64,000 nt of DNA from Prorocentrum cordatum (GCA_963575745.1 CAUYUJ010015517.1:187568-251567), one strand, 5' to 3'; numbered from the stretch's first letter, positions 10,776 through 22,207 are shown. Notes: a model not told the origin generated them from the letters alone. Translations and numbers: made by a program.

Positions 10776-11535
10776 CGAATTCATATGCATATGTGAATAT
10801 GGACGTGCGACGTGCACATGCGCATATGTGGCAAGAATGGTGCAGATACACGCGCACGGGCTTAGCAGAGGGAGTGCGGACGCGCAAGATACACACATCA
10901 CATGTGTCAGTCGCTGTACTGGTGTACACCTGTACCTGGTATGTTCCACCCCATGGTACACATCTATAACACCACATTGATATGCACGTGCATTTAGAAT
11001 TCCAGCATATACGCATTTACATGTAGTGCGCGTGCGCCTGAGTTCGCCTACACACTAGGACAGCGCACAAACACACATCCATACACATATGTATGCATAC
11101 TATATGGGGTGTATACAGATATATTGATATATGAATATGTATGTATACATAGACACGTATATATATAGAGAGCTGAACGAGCCATGCAGCTGTATAGATA
11201 CGTGCAAATGCAAGCGTAGGTGTGCGCGCGTGTATGTGTGTATGTCAGGGGGAAACACCAAGCCAATAGTTGTGGGGGGAATTCACTGCCCGCGGGCATG
11301 CTGCCGCCGACCCGCCCCCCCCCCAGCCCCCCCCAGCCCTCCGGTTTGTAGTGCGACCTCTAAGGAGGCGGGAGAGGATGGCGGGAGAGAGAGCGCCCGC
11401 GCCCGCCGCAGGTGCGAGCTGCCGCAGAACGGCATAGACTTTTTCAAGGCGCTTGACGCATTGACTTACGGAGAGCGGATTGACTTCGAACGGAGAGCAC
11501 AGGGGTGCCCGCACGCATCGGATCGATCTTCTGGG
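10120..11535. other. Non-coding TA/TG microsatellite-rich stretch
   Basis: Imperfect TATATG, GTATAC and CACACG dinucleotide blocks dominate (for example 10320-10470 and 10690-10800). No supported gene. Confidence 0.6.
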
Positions 11536-11541
11536 GGGGCA

Positions 11542-11671
11542 TTGATGCCCCCCGTAAGGCCCCCCCAAACGCAATCCATCCCCAATGAGACCACCAGTAC
11601 ACTGGTGATCTCATTGGGGGCTCGGTTTTGGGGGTGGTGGGTGGCTGATAAGCCCACCGACCACCCCCAAA
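11542..11671. repeat. Cluster of three stem-loops
   Basis: Three adjacent inverted repeats: GGGGGGCAT / ATGCCCCCC near 11533-11552; a 19-bp stem with one mismatch and a 2-nt loop at 11580-11619 (arm begins CCCCAATGAGA); and an 18-bp stem with one mismatch at 11627-11644 / 11654-11671 (arm TTTGGGGGTGGTGGGTGG). Such a run of hairpins suggests a structured element. Confidence 0.9.
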
Positions 11672-11844
11672 GCTACACCCTTACCCCCGAGGCCCCGCCA
11701 GGGGCCCTCCACCCACCCCAATGGGCCTCATGCGGATCGCGGGACACCCCAGTACGCCCCCCGAAACCACCCCGAAGGCCCCCACCGCCCCCATGGAGCG
11801 CCGCTCCGAGCCCCGAAAAGGCCATCGTGGTTTTCTCTCGCGGT

Positions 11845-12535
11845 CTAAGAAAACCATCATGGTTTTTCATGGTTTCGTGGTTTCGTGGTTTCGTGGTCTT
11901 CGTGGTTTTTTCGTGGTCCTTTCGTGGTCCTTTCGTGGTTTCGTGGTTTCGTGGTTTCATGGTTTCGTGGTCGTTCATGGTCTTTTCGTGGTCCTTTCGT
12001 GGTCCTTTCGTGGTTTCGTGGTTTCATGGTTTCGTGGTCGTTCATGGTCTTTTCGTGGTCCTTTCGTGGTCCTTTCGTGGTTTCGTGGTTTCACGGTTTC
12101 ATGGTTTCGTGGTTTCATGGTTTCGTGGTTTCACGGTTTCATGGTCGTTCGTGGTTTTTTCATGGTCTTTTCATGGTTCTTTCACGGTTTCACGGTTTCG
12201 TGGTTTCGTGGTTTCATGGTTTCGTGGTCGTCATGGTTTTTTCGTGGTCGTTTCGTGGTCCTTTCGTGGTTTCGTGGTTTCACGGTTTCACGGTCGTCGT
12301 GGTTTTTTCATGGTCGTTTCATGGTTCTTTCATGGTTTCGTGGTTTCGTGGTTTCAGGGTTTCGTGGTTTCACGGTTTCATGGTCGTTCGTGGTTTTTTC
12401 ATGGTTTTCTCATGGTTCTTTCACGGTTTCACGGTTTCGTGGTTTCGTGGTTTCGTGGTTTCACGGTCTTCGTGGTTTTTTCGTGGTTCTTTCGTGGTTT
12501 TTTTACGGTTTCGTGGTTTCGTGGTCTTTGCCACG
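11845..12535 (+). repeat. 9-nt minisatellite (TTTCGTGGT type)
   Basis: About 690 nt of TTTCGTGGT, TTTCATGGT and TTTCACGGT units with occasional CTTTTCGTGGTC variants. All plus-strand frames stay open because the unit lacks stops, which creates long false ORFs rich in Phe, Trp, Val and Ser. Confidence 0.95.
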
Positions 12536-12809
12536 GTCGGGTATACTCGCCCTCTGCGCTCGCAATGTGCCCCCCAAAGGGAAAGGAGCGCGCTCCTGGG
12601 CGCCTCGAAGCCCCCCGAAAGGGTCCGTGGGGGCGCCGCGAGGGCTCTCGGGCTCACGCCGCGCGCTATCGTGGCCTCGAATGAGCACCGCGGGGGCCGT
12701 GGGGGGGGGTTAACAGGTCGGCGGCGAGCAAACCCCCACCGCCTTCTACCCCCCCAACACGCCCCGCCCCCTCGCGGCCTCACGTGCCGTGGAGGGATCA
12801 GCGTGTGTC

Positions 12810-12841
12810 CCTCTAGGGGAACAAATATGTTCCCCTGGAGG
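12810..12841. repeat. 14-bp hairpin
   Basis: CCTCTAGGGGAACA and TGTTCCCCTGGAGG pair with one mismatch across a 4-nt loop. Confidence 0.85.
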
Positions 12842-13977
12842 GAAACATGTCAGCTCCCAGAGGGGCACCGCGCCCCCCCCTCGCCCCCCGCTCCCCCTTC
12901 GGGGCCCAAATCCACTGCCGCTGCCGCCGTCGGGGCTGCTGGGTAGATGGGAACAGGGCCCCTGGGTGGGCATGCGCGCGCAATGGCCCATCTGGGCGCA
13001 TTGTCATGGTGGCGCGGCCGTCGGCGCGCAGGCGAATAGGGCGCCCAGTCCTGGCGTATATGTTGCCATTTAAAAGTGTGAGGATGCTTCTGCGTGTGTG
13101 CGTGCCTGTGCGTATATTACATGCACAAATATTAGTGGAATGCATGTGTATGTACTTGCATGAATGTGTTCGTTATGTATATACGCATGTTTATGTAGGC
13201 GCGTGCACGCTTATCTGTGTGTGCATGAGCGCGCTTGCCAGCATGTACTCCGATTTGTTAGCGTCCATGTGTATATACGAACGGGCGACAGGCAATTTGA
13301 TCATAGCCGCAACCTGACGGGTGCCATGTAGACGTGACGCGTGCGCACACTGTCGTACAGCACATGCGCATGTATCTACTCACATCTATATACACGAGTG
13401 CGCGCACAACATTGATACATATATATATATATATATATAACAATCTATATGTATATATATATGTTCATATATATAGATGGATGTGGGCATGATTCTATGT
13501 GCAGAGATCTGTCTCTATGCACGTCCTTGTGGGTGCACGTGGATCGTCCCCTGGCGTATATGTTGCCACGTAGCTTGGCGTTCGGCCTGCGCCCGTGACG
13601 GCGAACCCCCCCCCTTTCCATTTTCGGCGGGTGCAGGACAACACCCACCACCGCCTCCGATGGGTCCCTCGACGCACGCGCGTGCGCGCATACACACATA
13701 TGTACACACACGTAAATATATATGTTTGTAAGTGTATGTACGTATGTATATATATATGTGTATATGTGCATTTCCGCCGTTGTATCTCCAGTTCGATAAG
13801 GGCTGTGTGACACAGGGGAAACATGGCAGCACGTGCTGAGCGGAGCCCTCCGTCAGAGAGACTGATACACCGTGCAGGGTGCGTTGTCCCAGACGGCTGA
13901 CCTTTCTTAATGCGTTTGAGAAGTCTCGGCGCCCTCTCACATCACACGCATACGCGTGCCAATGTGGGAGGTGATCG
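12842..13977. other. Non-coding stretch with microsatellites
   Basis: The 19-nt CCTGGCGTATATGTTGCCA occurs at 13052-13070 and again at 13551-13569. TA/TG blocks lie at 13405-13475 and 13690-13770. No supported gene. Confidence 0.5.
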
Positions 13978-14094
13978 ATGGCCCCAAAGAAAAAGGCGGA
14001 AAGCAACACCAAACCCAAACGGAGGCCGCGGAAAGAAGAAAACAAGGAGCAGGAGAACGCGTTGAACCGCTTGCGGTGCCCTGGGGGCCTTTGA
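13978..14094 (+). CDS. Short basic ORF or first exon (MAPKKKAE...)
   Basis: A 38-codon frame starts with ATG at 13978 and reads MAPKKKAESNTKPKRRPR followed by an acidic/basic mix, ending in TGA at 14092-14094. Its N-terminus resembles that of small basic nuclear proteins, but it is too short to assign. It may be a first exon joined to the protein-like segment at about 14160-14291. Confidence 0.3.
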   Translation: MAPKKKAESNTKPKRRPRKEENKEQENALNRLRCPGGL

Positions 14095-14124
14095 GGGCTC
14101 GAGTGTGGGGGGCCGTGGTCCGGC

Positions 14125-14291
14125 CCAGCTGCATCGATGGCGCGCCCGCGGTGGCGCAAGGGAGGTACCGCATCAACGCTGAGAAGTCAATGACCATGAA
14201 GGAATACAAGAAAGTTGCGAACCACGAGAAACGCAAGTGGGCCAAAATCTGGGATGAGACAGGCCATTGCACCGTTCCGTGTCCGCCTTGA
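14125..14291 (+). CDS. Exon candidate (RYRINAEKSMTMKEYKKV)
   Basis: After a CAG at 14128 an open frame reads GRYRINAEKSMTMKEYKKV, then NHEKRKWAKIWDE, and ends in TGA at 14289-14291. Charged, non-repetitive composition is typical of real coding sequence. The product is unknown. It is probably part of the same plus-strand gene as 13978 and 14440. Confidence 0.35.
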
Positions 14292-14439
14292 CGGAAGGAA
14301 AATGGGGATAGAGAGGATCAAGGAGGATGAGGAGGATTGATTGCGAATTCATGACACGCCCATGCGTATTCACGCATTGTACTCTGCCTCGTCACTACAG
14401 CGTTCCTGGCTTATGTGGTTTGCTGTTTGCCTGTGCGAG

Positions 14440-14541
14440 GCGACTGGGACAAAGTGATGGCGGCCAAGACGGAATACATGGAGCAGAAGAAGACCAGCAA
14501 AAAAGAGGGCGGCTGGACCGACTGTGTGGGCAGATGAGGGG
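14440..14541 (+). CDS. Exon candidate (GDWDKVMAAKTEYMEQKK)
   Basis: Following GCCTGTGCGAG the frame reads GDWDKVMAAKTEYMEQKK, TSKKEGGWTDC and reaches TGA a few codons later. Protein-like, short, unknown. Confidence 0.3.
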
Positions 14542-16278
14542 ATGCAGGGAGTACGGAGTTGCACTGGATGTTGACCTTTCAATCGTTGCAGTACTTATGC
14601 GCTTATACATAGGTATGCGTTTCGATGTACACACATATATACATACATGTGCAGAGACCTGATACACTGAATCATGGACATTGGTCTGGTATGATCTGTC
14701 TCTATATGTGTATTGTAGACATAGGTATATATGTATGTATACGTGTGCTTATGTTGACTTCGTGACTTCCGTGGTATACTGCTAGTGTGACACTCGTTAT
14801 CATCGTGTTCCTGGGCATTGTAGTTGATTCGTCGATCTCTTTGTGTCGTAAGGCTGCTGAGGCAGCAGAAGGCAGTCGCCCTGTTAGCGCATGTGCTGCA
14901 GCCTCCCAGGAAAACTGCTGATAAGATACTCACGGACCTCGGCTGGCGCCCCGAGATCGCGAACACGGAGTTCGGGATCAGGACAGCCTTTTGTTGTGCG
15001 AGTGTGACGGCGAGCGGACACGGGGGAAGGCGAGTGCGGGGAGGAGGGAGATAAGTAGAGATGGGACGGGAGATGGACTGTGGACGGGAGGAGGCGTTGG
15101 GGGATTAGATGAAGGAATCGACGCTGCCTGCAATCGTTCAAGTTCGACCTCACCGACGGGAGGCCAATGTCGCAAACGATTGTGCCGCGCCATGCGGCTG
15201 CAGGCAGCACGAGACCATGAAAGCCATCGTCGCCTACTGCGAGAAGGTCGATGGCTACACCCAGGCGGGGCTCGGGGACTGAGCTGACGCTGTGTTTTGA
15301 TGTGTAGTAGCATCTCGTAGCTCGTGCCAGTGGGGCTGATGCCAGTAGTGGTGAGCCCAGTTTCCACGTAGACATGCGCATGTGTGTATATATGTACAAA
15401 TGTATACACCCATATGTGTGTATGCATGTATGCTGCATGTATGTATGTACGCACTTACGTGCATACGTATGTATGTATATATATATGTGTAGGTATGTAT
15501 GCCTGCATGTACGTACTACATATAGCAAGCCATGTGTACCCACTAACGGCCCCTGTACATATATGAACATATAGTGCACGCGCCGACTTTAATGTTTAGA
15601 CCTGCATACGCCAGCGTCGACATGCTGTGTGTGGCGGCTGGCCTGTATCACCGTACAGTATCATACAGTTGGTGGTAACGTATACACATGAACATGTATG
15701 TGTACATCTATTTAGATGTTTACACATGTTCATACCGAACACCATAGGTCAGTGCATACAGCTACTAATGCACAACTGCGTGCATCCAATCGGCACCGAT
15801 ACACAGTCAGAGTTCAGCGTCGATGCATGGCCCAGCGTGTGCGCAGATGCGAAAGCAAGCTCAGGACAAGACAGCGGCAGCGAGGTGGAGAAAGAGAGAG
15901 AGAGAGAGAGATATAAAGAGAGAGATAGAGAGGGAGAGAGAAAAAACAGAGAGGGGGAACAGAGAACGGATAATGGTTAGCGCAGGTGCACCCGCAGCAC
16001 GGCATCACGTTGTACAAGGAGTTGAGCTTCTCAGAGATGATGGAGAATGTTCATCCTTTTATTGATTCTCTCGTGCTTCCCCGCTGGTTGGTTCACTCGC
16101 AGTGGTCATCGTGTGACCCTTACTCTTGCATTAGCGTTGCTGGACCTCGTGATATTTGCTCTGGCTGTGTGTGTGCGCGGCCGTCGGCAGGCAGGTGCGC
16201 ATGTGCAGACCACAGCGTGCATACACGCCATGGTATGCAGATGTTATGGCTGGCATGTCGCGCCAGCAGGTTCATTCC
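14542..16278. other. Intron-like stretch
   Basis: TA/TG microsatellites at 15370-15575 and a GA repeat at 15890-15955. A short protein-like segment (ETMKAIVAYCEKVDGYTQ, about 15220-15279) ends in a stop and may be a fragment of a decayed or spliced gene. Confidence 0.4.
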
Positions 16279-16377
16279 CAGAAGAAGGAGACCAAGATGG
16301 ACGGCCACGAGATCGACGCAGGGCAGCTCGGCACTCAGCTGGGTGCGCGTTCGAGCAAGTACATGAAGAGCATGAAG
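16279..16377 (+). CDS. Small internal exon candidate
   Basis: The segment lies between an acceptor-like GTTCATTCCCAG (ending 16278) and a GT donor (AAG then GTAGGA at 16378). It reads KKETKMDGHEIDAGQLG then TQLGARSSKYMKSMK with no stop. Both boundaries and the composition support a real 99-nt exon. Function unknown. Confidence 0.4.
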
Positions 16378-17001
16378 GTAGGATTCGGGGAGGGACAGGG
16401 CGCTGTTTACCGAGTCGTGCTGGTATGTGGTTTCAGAGCGCCACCTCGAGACTGCAAGTTCAAGATGAGTGATCGCGCGTATCTTGACCCTGGGAACGCG
16501 TGGTAGTTGGATATCCTGAAGGGAAGGCCAGGGATTATGAGATGTGTTTCAGCTGGACAACAGGGTTAGATGGTTGTAGGGACCTTGAGCTGTTCAGGGC
16601 TCTTGAGATGCTGGGGTGTTTAGTGGGCACGCGTGGTCTGGTCGGGGTAGGGCAAATGCACGGGGGAGGGCAGGTGGAGCACGCCAGCTCGGCTGGTAGC
16701 AGCTACGACAGCTATTCGTCGGACCACTCTTTTGCTCTGCCAGGTTCATGCTGAATCTCTCCAACGTTGTTATCACGTGTGCAATCACAGCTGTCGTGCA
16801 CGCTTAATGTGTTTTTACTTGTATGTAAATCATCGCACCTCTCGGGCCCCACTCCAGGCCCATCCGCCCTCCTCGGCCAGCCTGCCGTTCAGTCGGATCG
16901 GCATAACTCGAATTGGCGATGCATTTCCTCAGCGTTGAGACCTTCAACCATCCACCCGAACGTCTGGTTGAGGGCCTGAACGCCTCGCTACTTCTCCGCA
17001 G
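16378..17001. other. Intron-like stretch
   Basis: No protein-like frame is convincing. It ends in a pyrimidine-rich CTACTTCTCCGCAG acceptor at 17001. Confidence 0.35.
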
Positions 17002-17150
17002 GACGAGGAGCCTCAGCCTACCCAGGGACCTTCTAGCAGTGCGGCTGGATCATCTGGTTATGTCCGCGACGAGAGAGCAATGGAGACGGCCAGCATGTTG
17101 GGAGAGGCATCGCATATCGGATGCGTACTTGGATCCTACGTGGCGGGGGG
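17002..17150 (+). CDS. Exon candidate (DEEPQPTQGPSSSAAG)
   Basis: Immediately after the CTTCTCCGCAG acceptor the frame reads DEEPQPTQGPSSSAAG, then SSGYVRDERAMETASMLGEA. The 3' limit is uncertain. Unknown product, possibly the same gene as the exon at 16279. Confidence 0.35.
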
Positions 17151-17214
17151 GGAGGCTGGTCGACCCTCGCGAAGAAGAGGGATCCATGCTGGAGGTTGGA
17201 AACTCGTCTTGATT

Positions 17215-17520
17215 GTGGCGGTGGCTACGATGATGATAGCAATGACGATGGTGACGACGACAATGACTAGTCAGTACCACCAACACCATAGCTATGGTGT
17301 TGGTGGTACTGATGATGATGGTGATGGCGGTAATGGTGAAGATGATGTTGCGTCTGCTGATGGTGGTGATGCCGATGGTGATGATGTTGATACTGATGAT
17401 GATGGTGATGATGGCCATGCTGAGGTGACGATGGTGATGGTGGCGGCGCCGTCGATGGCGATCGTCATCGACGTCGCCACCATCACGTCGACTGTCGACG
17501 TCGTCGCCACGTCGACGTGG
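17215..17520 (+). repeat. GAT/GGT-rich and CGTCGACG-rich low complexity
   Basis: Imperfect GATGATGGT triplets are followed by overlapping CGTCGACGTGG-type palindromic sequence at 17467-17520. Confidence 0.7.
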
Positions 17521-17679
17521 CGGCGACGACGACTGAGTCGACGAAGACGGCCGACGACGGACAAAGGCGGACGAGGGCGACGATGAGGGCGAGGTTGCCT
17601 GGGCACGATGGTGATGACGATGACGATGATGGTGCGACAGCGGGGGAGGCGAAGTCGAAGGCGGGCGTCCTGGCGCCGT

Positions 17680-17768
17680 TCAGAACCGAGATTGAGAAGC
17701 ACGCGACCGACATCACGGACGCGACCAAGACCATCACGCAGATGATCCAGGGGACGTCCATGTCTTAG
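17680..17768 (+). CDS. C-terminal exon candidate (TEIEKHATDITDATKTIT)
   Basis: The frame reads FRTEIEKHATDITDATKTIT, QMIQGTSMS and ends in TAG. The amphipathic, Thr-rich helix resembles two further plus-strand segments: 17938-17992 (KGVKSTIEQAIAAYLS, stop) and 18575-18661 (FLGAIKPVMDTFQQAQEV, stop). These may be homologous, alternative or duplicated terminal exons. Confidence 0.35.
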
Positions 17769-18029
17769 CATTGCTTGCTGGTGTCGCCGTCCCCCTCCCA
17801 CATCGATGGTGCATGGTTCTCTGATGTTTCGCATTATCTGAAATTGCTTCCGTTCGCATGCGTATCTCATGTTAGCAGGACGTCTGCAGCAATGCCGTGC
17901 ATCGTCGATCGCTCATTGCGCCGAGGTGTGACGATGACATCAAGGGTGTGAAATCCACCATCGAGCAGGCCATTGCAGCTTACTTGTCTTGAATGTGGCA
18001 TTGCAGCGCTAGGGGACTAGAGCGATAGA

Positions 18030-18205
18030 GTGTATATAATATATGAGTGCGAGGGAGGGATGGAGGGATAGAGAGAGAGGGGGAGCGAGCGAGAGAGAAC
18101 ACCCAATCAAGAGGCAATACATTAAGCACAGAAGAGAGAGAGAGAGGAGAGAGGAGAGAGGGGAGGGGGAGGGAGCACGAGAGAGAGAGAGAGGGAGAGA
18201 CACAG
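18030..18205 (+). repeat. GA-rich microsatellite
   Basis: GAGAGA and GGGAGC-type purine runs. Confidence 0.85.
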
Positions 18206-18574
18206 TTCACGAGATATGTGCGCCCAGAGTTCAAAACTGAGCTCGAGTCGACGATCGACGTTGGCCAACAACTATCTGGAACGGGGGCTGGAAGAGTGGA
18301 CAAGCGCAGCCAGGATCAGGACGCCAGGCGAACAGAGGGGGGTACGAGAATAAAGAACATCGAGGAACGATGGTAAGAGGGGAGAGGATATGCATCCACC
18401 CAGCCCTCACCTCCCCCCCTGGCTCGCCTCCAGTATGCCAACGAAGAATGGTTTCGATGCCGCTCTCCTCTCACTCCTCCTCAGACTCGTCCTTTACTTG
18501 CGCTCGCCCTCACACCCCTCACCTTTTCGCAGTGCGCGTCACGATCACGAGTTCCATGTATAGATCTAGCTAGA

Positions 18575-18661
18575 GGCCAAGACGTTCCTGGGCGCCATCA
18601 AGCCCGTGATGGACACGTTCCAGCAGGCCCAGGAGGTATTAGCCAAGGCAGGGTCGGCGTG
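18575..18661 (+). CDS. C-terminal exon candidate (FLGAIKPVMDTFQQAQEV)
   Basis: Open frame with helix-like sequence ending LAKAGSA and TGA. Probably related to the segment at 17680. Confidence 0.35.
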
Positions 18662-18916
18662 ATGCATCGAGTACGTCATCGCGGCTTGGGCGCGTCCATG
18701 TGGCGTCGTTGCAGCAGTGCCACCGACGGGGACACAGAGGTTCGACATTTTTTTGAAAAACTGCGTCCCTAGAACTCTCGACCCACTCCCCAGGACAAGT
18801 GTTGTATCCTAAACCGTTGGTTGACGAACCCAGGGCCTGAAACAATCCGTCTTGGCCTTTGCGCGTTGGATCTCTGCTGAGTGCCATGTTCAGGCCCAGG
18901 TTTTGGGGCGCCGCGC

Positions 18917-18950
18917 GCGTGCTCAAGTGCACTAGTGCACTTGAACACGC
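18917..18950. repeat. 34-nt palindrome, one mismatch
   Basis: The perfect 20-nt core CAAGTGCACTAGTGCACTTG (18924-18943) is extended by GCGTGCT / AACACGC. Confidence 0.95.
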
Positions 18951-19945
18951 ACGCGGGGTACGCATGAGGAGGGTGAGGATGAGGGCGAGGATGAGGAAGG
19001 CGTAAGTGGCATGAGAGATGTTGGTGCATTGGCACAGCCAATGCTGGCACGTCGCGGGCGGCGCTCGACATCTATACAGACTCCCGTTCCCGTGGGAGCA
19101 CGCTCTGAGAAACAATGCGGCTGCGCTCGGTTGATCATGCTCGCAGCCAGGTGTTCGCATGCCATTGCGCAGCCAGTGGAGGGGAAGTCCAGGAGTGGGC
19201 GCGTGGCATTGTTCAACATCAATATAAATACATGTATGACGACATGTGTATGTATTCGGATCTATCTGTAAGTATAGGTATACATATGTAACGACATGTG
19301 TATTACATATAAAGGTATGGGTAACACATGTCATCATGTATATGTGCAATCGGCCAGCATTGATGTGTGTAGGTCTTCCTTGATTCGCGAATGTGCGTGT
19401 TCCTCCATGCGCGAGCTCAGACCAGGTGTCGTTGTATCGCCTGCTGTGCACACTCAGATGTTTGCTCACATCGTGAACGGTCGTTCTCGCAGTGTCTCGA
19501 TTGGGTCAGAGCTTGACCGAATGGAACGCGGAAGTGATATCCGCTGCGCCCCTCCCCGAATCCATCGCCCCACCGTTCCGTCGAGCACGGTGTACTGAGC
19601 CACGAGCTTGAGCATGCAGTCATGGGGAGTGCAATGAGGAGGACACCCTCAGGAGTCATGAGCAGGACCTCGCAGGCAGGCAGGCCTTCCTTCCCAAAGG
19701 GAGAGCGCCGATGCGCGCAGTGGGAGATGTCGACTGCAGAGCTGTGCCATCCAGCGGTCGACCGTTCTGTGCAGGGCGCAGTGGGGGGTAAGAAGCAGGT
19801 CAGGACAGGACTCGTGCGCTAAGGCTCAAGGCTCAAAGCTGTTTTACATATTTGTTATCCATAAGTTTCACCAGTCCACTTCAGCATAATTCAGTTTCAC
19901 ACTTACTTCTTGTTTCACTTGACCTTGCTCCGAGCTTCACGCCGA
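18951..19945. other. Unassigned stretch upstream of the transposase-like gene
   Basis: A TA/TG block lies at 19205-19345. An acceptor-like TTCTCGCAG at 19492 precedes a short open segment (SRLGQSLTEWNAEVISAA) that may be an exon, but I cannot bound it. Confidence 0.35.
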
Positions 19946-22030
19946 ATGGCGGCTCGGGCGTCTGCTGAGACTTTGACTCTAGAAGAACGCCCCGAGACCC
20001 CGCGAGAGACAGATGGCGGGGATGGCCTCAGAAGGTACCTGTTGAGCCAGTATCAGGAAGGCCTCATGCCAGCAACGATGGTGAACACTATTGCGTGGCA
20101 TGCCCAACGGGGAGGTTGCAACGGCGTGGGGGATCTAGCACATCCTCCAGAGAGCACCCACCACGCGGCACTCCTGAGAAATGCGATCCAGGCTCGCTCC
20201 GAAGAGACGTTCTTCCGCCCCCTGATTCCGATGTGGGACAAAGAGACAGATTCCAGAATCCACGTGCGGTTGCCCATGAACCTTCCCTTCGATCAATTCG
20301 CGGATGCTTTTCGGGAGGACCCGTCGGCGTGGAACCCAGACAACTTCGAGGCTGCAGATATTCCACCGACATTCACGAATCATCCGGTGGCCCTGGCGAA
20401 TCCAAAGAAGGCGTGTCCGCTCGGTTATTTCAGCGACGGGTTCCCCATCACAAAGAAAGATAGTTGCATTGCCCATTATTTCAGCAATAGTTTAACTGGC
20501 GTGAGATATCTTATTGCCGTCGTTCGCAAAAGTGATTTATGCAGGTGCGGGTGCAAAGGGTTTTGCACCCTCGGCACCATTCTTCGAGTCATAGCGTGGG
20601 CCTTCAATGTTATGGCTATTGGGTTGTATCCTTCCCACGACCACGAGAACAAACCCTTCGAAGATTTGGTGCGCGCAAGTAAGTATAATTTTCCTATTGC
20701 TGACAACTGGGTTGGTGCGCTGTGCGAACTGCGTGCAGACCTCCTGGAAATTTTCGAAAGGATAGGAGTGAAGACATTTAAGAATGTTATTAACCCGTGC
20801 TTTGCGTGCAGCGCCAACAAAAAAACAGTTATATGATTTTCCGACTTCCATCGGGGCAATGGAATGGGTCCCCAGAGATGAAGTGGCATACAACATCATG
20901 ATGCACCGTTCACTGGTGACTAAAACAATTGTGTCTCGACAGCAGCTTCGCCGACTGATGAGGTGCATGCACCTGGACGACGCCTTGGGCGGATACGGCC
21001 TGCACACGTCGTTTCCTGAACTCGGTCTCGAGAAGGGCTACAGGCTCATAGAGGACGGCAACTTGCACGACGTTCATGCCCTCAAAGACGCAGATGTTCC
21101 GATCGACCTTACATTTTTCAACACAACTGTAAATATGGGGTTGAACCTCATATGCCCTCTCTTTCGGATTGCAGGGTTTACATACTCAATGATACACTTG
21201 GACGCTATGCACATCCTAGATCTGGGAACCAGCCAGTACCTCATCGGGGCCATTTTTCTTCTCATGGTGAAGAAGAACTTTGCTAGGTCGAGGCATTTCA
21301 GGCTTGAGGGTCGGCGCACGGCCAACATCACCCACCTACGGAGGCTGCGCGGGCTAGGGAACCTACCAGAGACGACCCGTTGCCAGGGATGCTTTTTTTG
21401 TTTGTGCATGAGCCCGCCACTCGAGGGGCGACGGGGAACACGGGACCGAAACGCATTTTCTGGCAACGGGGTCATTTTCTTCGAAGCCCCACCCCCACCC
21501 GCCCGAGGCGATTGAGGGTCTTCTACAAGATGAACCCCAGAACTGGTAGTGGAGTTAGGTCAAGGATCGACAAGATCAGCCTGAAGATGTTTTCTAAGGG
21601 ACGGTTGCAGGCGAAGGCGGCAGAGACAAAGCATCTTCTGCCATTCGCGCAGCTGCTTCTGTCAGAGAACCAGTCCCTCCTGTCTGATAAGGACAAGCTG
21701 CTGAATATGGCGTGCACTGAGCTCGTCAAACTGCATGACGTCATGGCAGCGAATCCTCGGGTCATGACCGAGAGCGCCGCTAAGAGCCTCCAGCGACACA
21801 TGTTGCGTTTTTTACGGTTTTGGCACAGCTGGGGGGGACACGTGGTGTTCAAACACCACATGTCGGTGCACCTTGTTGCGAATGCTTTGAAGCATGGCAA
21901 CCCAAAGTTTTACACGTGCTACCCCGACGAGCGGTTCAACCGAGTCATGGGGCGCGTTGCAAAGTCAGTGCACGGTGGTTCTACGTTTTACAGCACAATG
22001 CTGGGAAAAATTATTCCTTCGCGGTGCTGA
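19946..22030 (+). pseudogene. Transposase-like gene split by two frame breaks
   Basis: The first in-frame ATG is at 19946 (MAARASAETLTLEERPET). Frame a runs to 20836; a run of seven A at 20819-20825 marks a +1 break (one extra base), after which the protein continues in the next frame (QLYDFPTSIGAMEWVPRDEV). Near 21380-21530 it returns to the first frame, either through a second lesion or a small unspliced intron, and ends at TGA 22028-22030, about 690 residues in all. Visible features: Cys cluster LCRCGCKGFC near 20540, HLDAMHILDLGTSQYLIG (about 21198-21250), FWHSWGGHVVFKHHMSVHLV (about 21820-21880) and CYPDERFNRVMGRVAKS. The spacing of HLDAMH...DLG and PDERFNR is reminiscent of the D and E residues of DDE transposases of the CACTA-like kind, and similar proteins are many-copy in dinoflagellates, but I cannot name the family. 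A CTC microsatellite follows 40 nt after the stop. Confidence 0.55.
20819..20825 (+). other. Frameshift at an A7 homopolymer
   Basis: The conserved-looking reading passes from one frame to the next exactly at this run. One A too many, real or a sequencing error, explains it. Confidence 0.7.
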
Positions 22031-22069
22031 CTAGTCCAGTGTCCTTCTTGCTTCCCCCAAAATCCTCGA

Positions 22070-22203
22070 TCCTCCCCCTCCCCCTCCCCTTCCTCCTCCT
22101 CCTCCTCCTCCCCCCTCCTCCTCCCCCTCCCCCTCCTCCTCCTCCTCCTCCTCCTCCTCCTCCTCCTCCTCCTCCTCCTCCTCCTCCTCCTCCTCCTCCT
22201 CCT
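22070..22203 (+). repeat. CTC microsatellite
   Basis: Nearly pure CTC triplets. Confidence 0.95.
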
Positions 22204-22207
22204 TCGA

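Noticed and set aside
11131-12713. Long plus-strand ORFs of 330-517 codons over the TTTCGTGGT array
   Set aside because: Produced by a stop-free minisatellite; translations are only Phe/Trp/Val/Ser repeats in all three frames.
18639-19469. A 276-codon minus-strand ORF
   Set aside because: Translation is a patchwork over a palindrome and a TA/TG block, with no domain and no splice-like edges.
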